Of a stretch of DNA of 5,902 nt, positions 5,217 to 5,902 are shown piece after piece. The number at the start of each line of letters is the position of its first letter. The first letter of the stretch is position 1. The DNA lies in NCBI GenBank assembly GCA_910584965.1, contig CAJUDZ010000066.1, positions 1 through 5,902 on the forward strand. Reading direction: 5' to 3'. Origin of the DNA: an uncultured Lachnospiraceae bacterium. Lineage in GTDB: Bacteria > Bacillota > Clostridia > Lachnospirales > Lachnospiraceae. The position numbers and the translations under genes are program-made. A model generated the notes under the pieces. The model ran no database searches. It was given only the letters and a program-made list of their open reading frames with translations, and was not told the origin of the DNA.

Positions 5217-5902
5217 CTATTCTTCACTTTTGTTTCTCGCTCTGCTTTTGTAAACATTATGCTTATTCTTGCACTGAGGGCTGCAAAATACAGCACTTGG
5301 TCTGCTTGCAACAAAAGCTTTGGTACAATGCCTGCAAAGCTTGATCGGGTTTTCGCTGTCTGTCAGCATAAAACTGAACATCATCTGTACGCCCAGCAGC
5401 AGGGAATGAAAATCCCAAACGATGGTCGGCTTATCCAAAAGAGCTATATGATAGGTTGGAGCGATGCCGCCAAAAGCTGCCATGCTCTGCTGCATCATCT
5501 GCCGGGTTTCATCGTTCAGCGTATCATAATCCTCATAATAAAGGAAACTGTTGATATAGGTAAACGCCCAGTCAATGAACTGCTGTTTCATCCATTCATA
5601 TCGCTCCGCATATTCCCGCTGAAAGCTCATGTTGACAGCCATTGGCTTATCTGTCATGGTCAAAGCCAGTGCCATCATAACACGGTCATTCTGGATGTTC
5701 CACATGGACTCGATACCACGCTTGATCACATCCAATTTGTCGAATGGAAAGAACAGTGCCAGATATTTTTCAGTGGACATAGTTTCTTCTTTGATGAAGT
5801 GATTTTTCGGCAGGTACACCGCCTCATATTCCATAAAGTTTGGTGTGGTAGGCAGCGCAGTCATCAGTCCAAACAAGCCGTATTTCACCGCAAATTGCTG
5901 GA
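5217..5902 (-). CDS. Protein with C-terminal zinc finger (CGNR-like), 5' end outside window
   Basis: The frame stays open to the right edge (reading QQFAVKYGLF at the border), so the start lies beyond 5902; a GTG at 5888 is only an internal codon. About 228 residues are visible. The N-terminal part is mixed, with aromatic and Met-rich helices (for example MMQQSMAAFGG and GVQMMFSFML). The C-terminus carries CRHCTKAFVASRPSAVFCSP, then QCKNKHNVYKSRAR: four cysteines as C-x2-C-x13-C-x3-C with basic residues after the last. That is a treble-clef zinc finger like the CGNR type found at the end of putative bacterial regulators, and likely binds DNA or RNA. Similar proteins occur in clostridial accessory regions with no known function. 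It is upstream of rhuM on the same strand, 13 bp apart, and its TAG stop (5217-5219) touches the rhuM ribosome binding site. The promoter lies outside the window. Confidence 0.82.
   Translation of the reverse strand, partial: QQFAVKYGLFGLMTALPTTPNFMEYEAVYLPKNHFIKEETMSTEKYLALFFPFDKLDVIKRGIESMWNIQNDRVMMALALTMTDKPMAVNMSFQREYAERYEWMKQQFIDWAFTYINSFLYYEDYDTLNDETRQMMQQSMAAFGGIAPTYHIALLDKPTIVWDFHSLLLGVQMMFSFMLTDSENPIKLCRHCTKAFVASRPSAVFCSPQCKNKHNVYKSRARNKSEE

Noticed and set aside
5204..5314. N-terminal extension of RhuM from ATG 5314
   Set aside because: It would overlap the zinc-finger coding sequence by about 100 bp in another frame, and the family N-terminus begins near ATG 5203 with a good ribosome binding site.

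Overview
The window looks like low-to-moderate GC Clostridia DNA, probably Lachnospiraceae or a close gut relative. The grounds are strong GGAGG-type ribosome binding sites, a tRNA without encoded CCA, and the families present: a clostridial polytopic YfhO/GT-C-like membrane protein, TnpV, a Tn4451-type serine recombinase start, a RhuM-family protein and a small zinc-finger protein. This placement is inferred from protein resemblance, not from a search.

The left part (about 1-2720) reads as chromosomal backbone. A possible gene tail (1-75) is followed by a 773-residue membrane protein (111-2432). An A-rich, repetitive spacer (2433-2584) leads to a consensus promoter and a complete tRNA-Arg(ACG) gene (2646-2719). 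A 22-bp tandem repeat begins inside the 3' acceptor arm of the tRNA and runs to 2785. A strong intrinsic terminator (2799-2845) closes that unit.

The right part (about 2850-5902) looks like an accessory patch made of broken and intact mobile-element parts. A promoter and a tiny ORF lead into the first 28 codons of a PIN-domain gene that is then cut off (3002-3088). Next come an unrecognised AT-rich 97-residue protein (3122-3415), a long 14-bp-arm inverted repeat (3417-3485), and the first ~29 codons of a large serine recombinase that ends in foreign sequence (3508-3663). An intact tnpV follows (3735-4109). A hairpin terminator readable on both strands (4120-4166) separates tnpV from a convergent two-gene minus-strand unit: a zinc-finger protein that runs off the right edge (5217-5902), then a full-length RhuM-family protein (4169-5203), 13 bp apart.

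No complete new system is visible. The most unusual signals are the repeat array that copies both arms of the tRNA acceptor stem next to the tRNA, the cut-off toxin and recombinase 5' ends that keep their expression signals, the large inverted repeat in front of the recombinase remnant, and the zinc-finger/RhuM pair.
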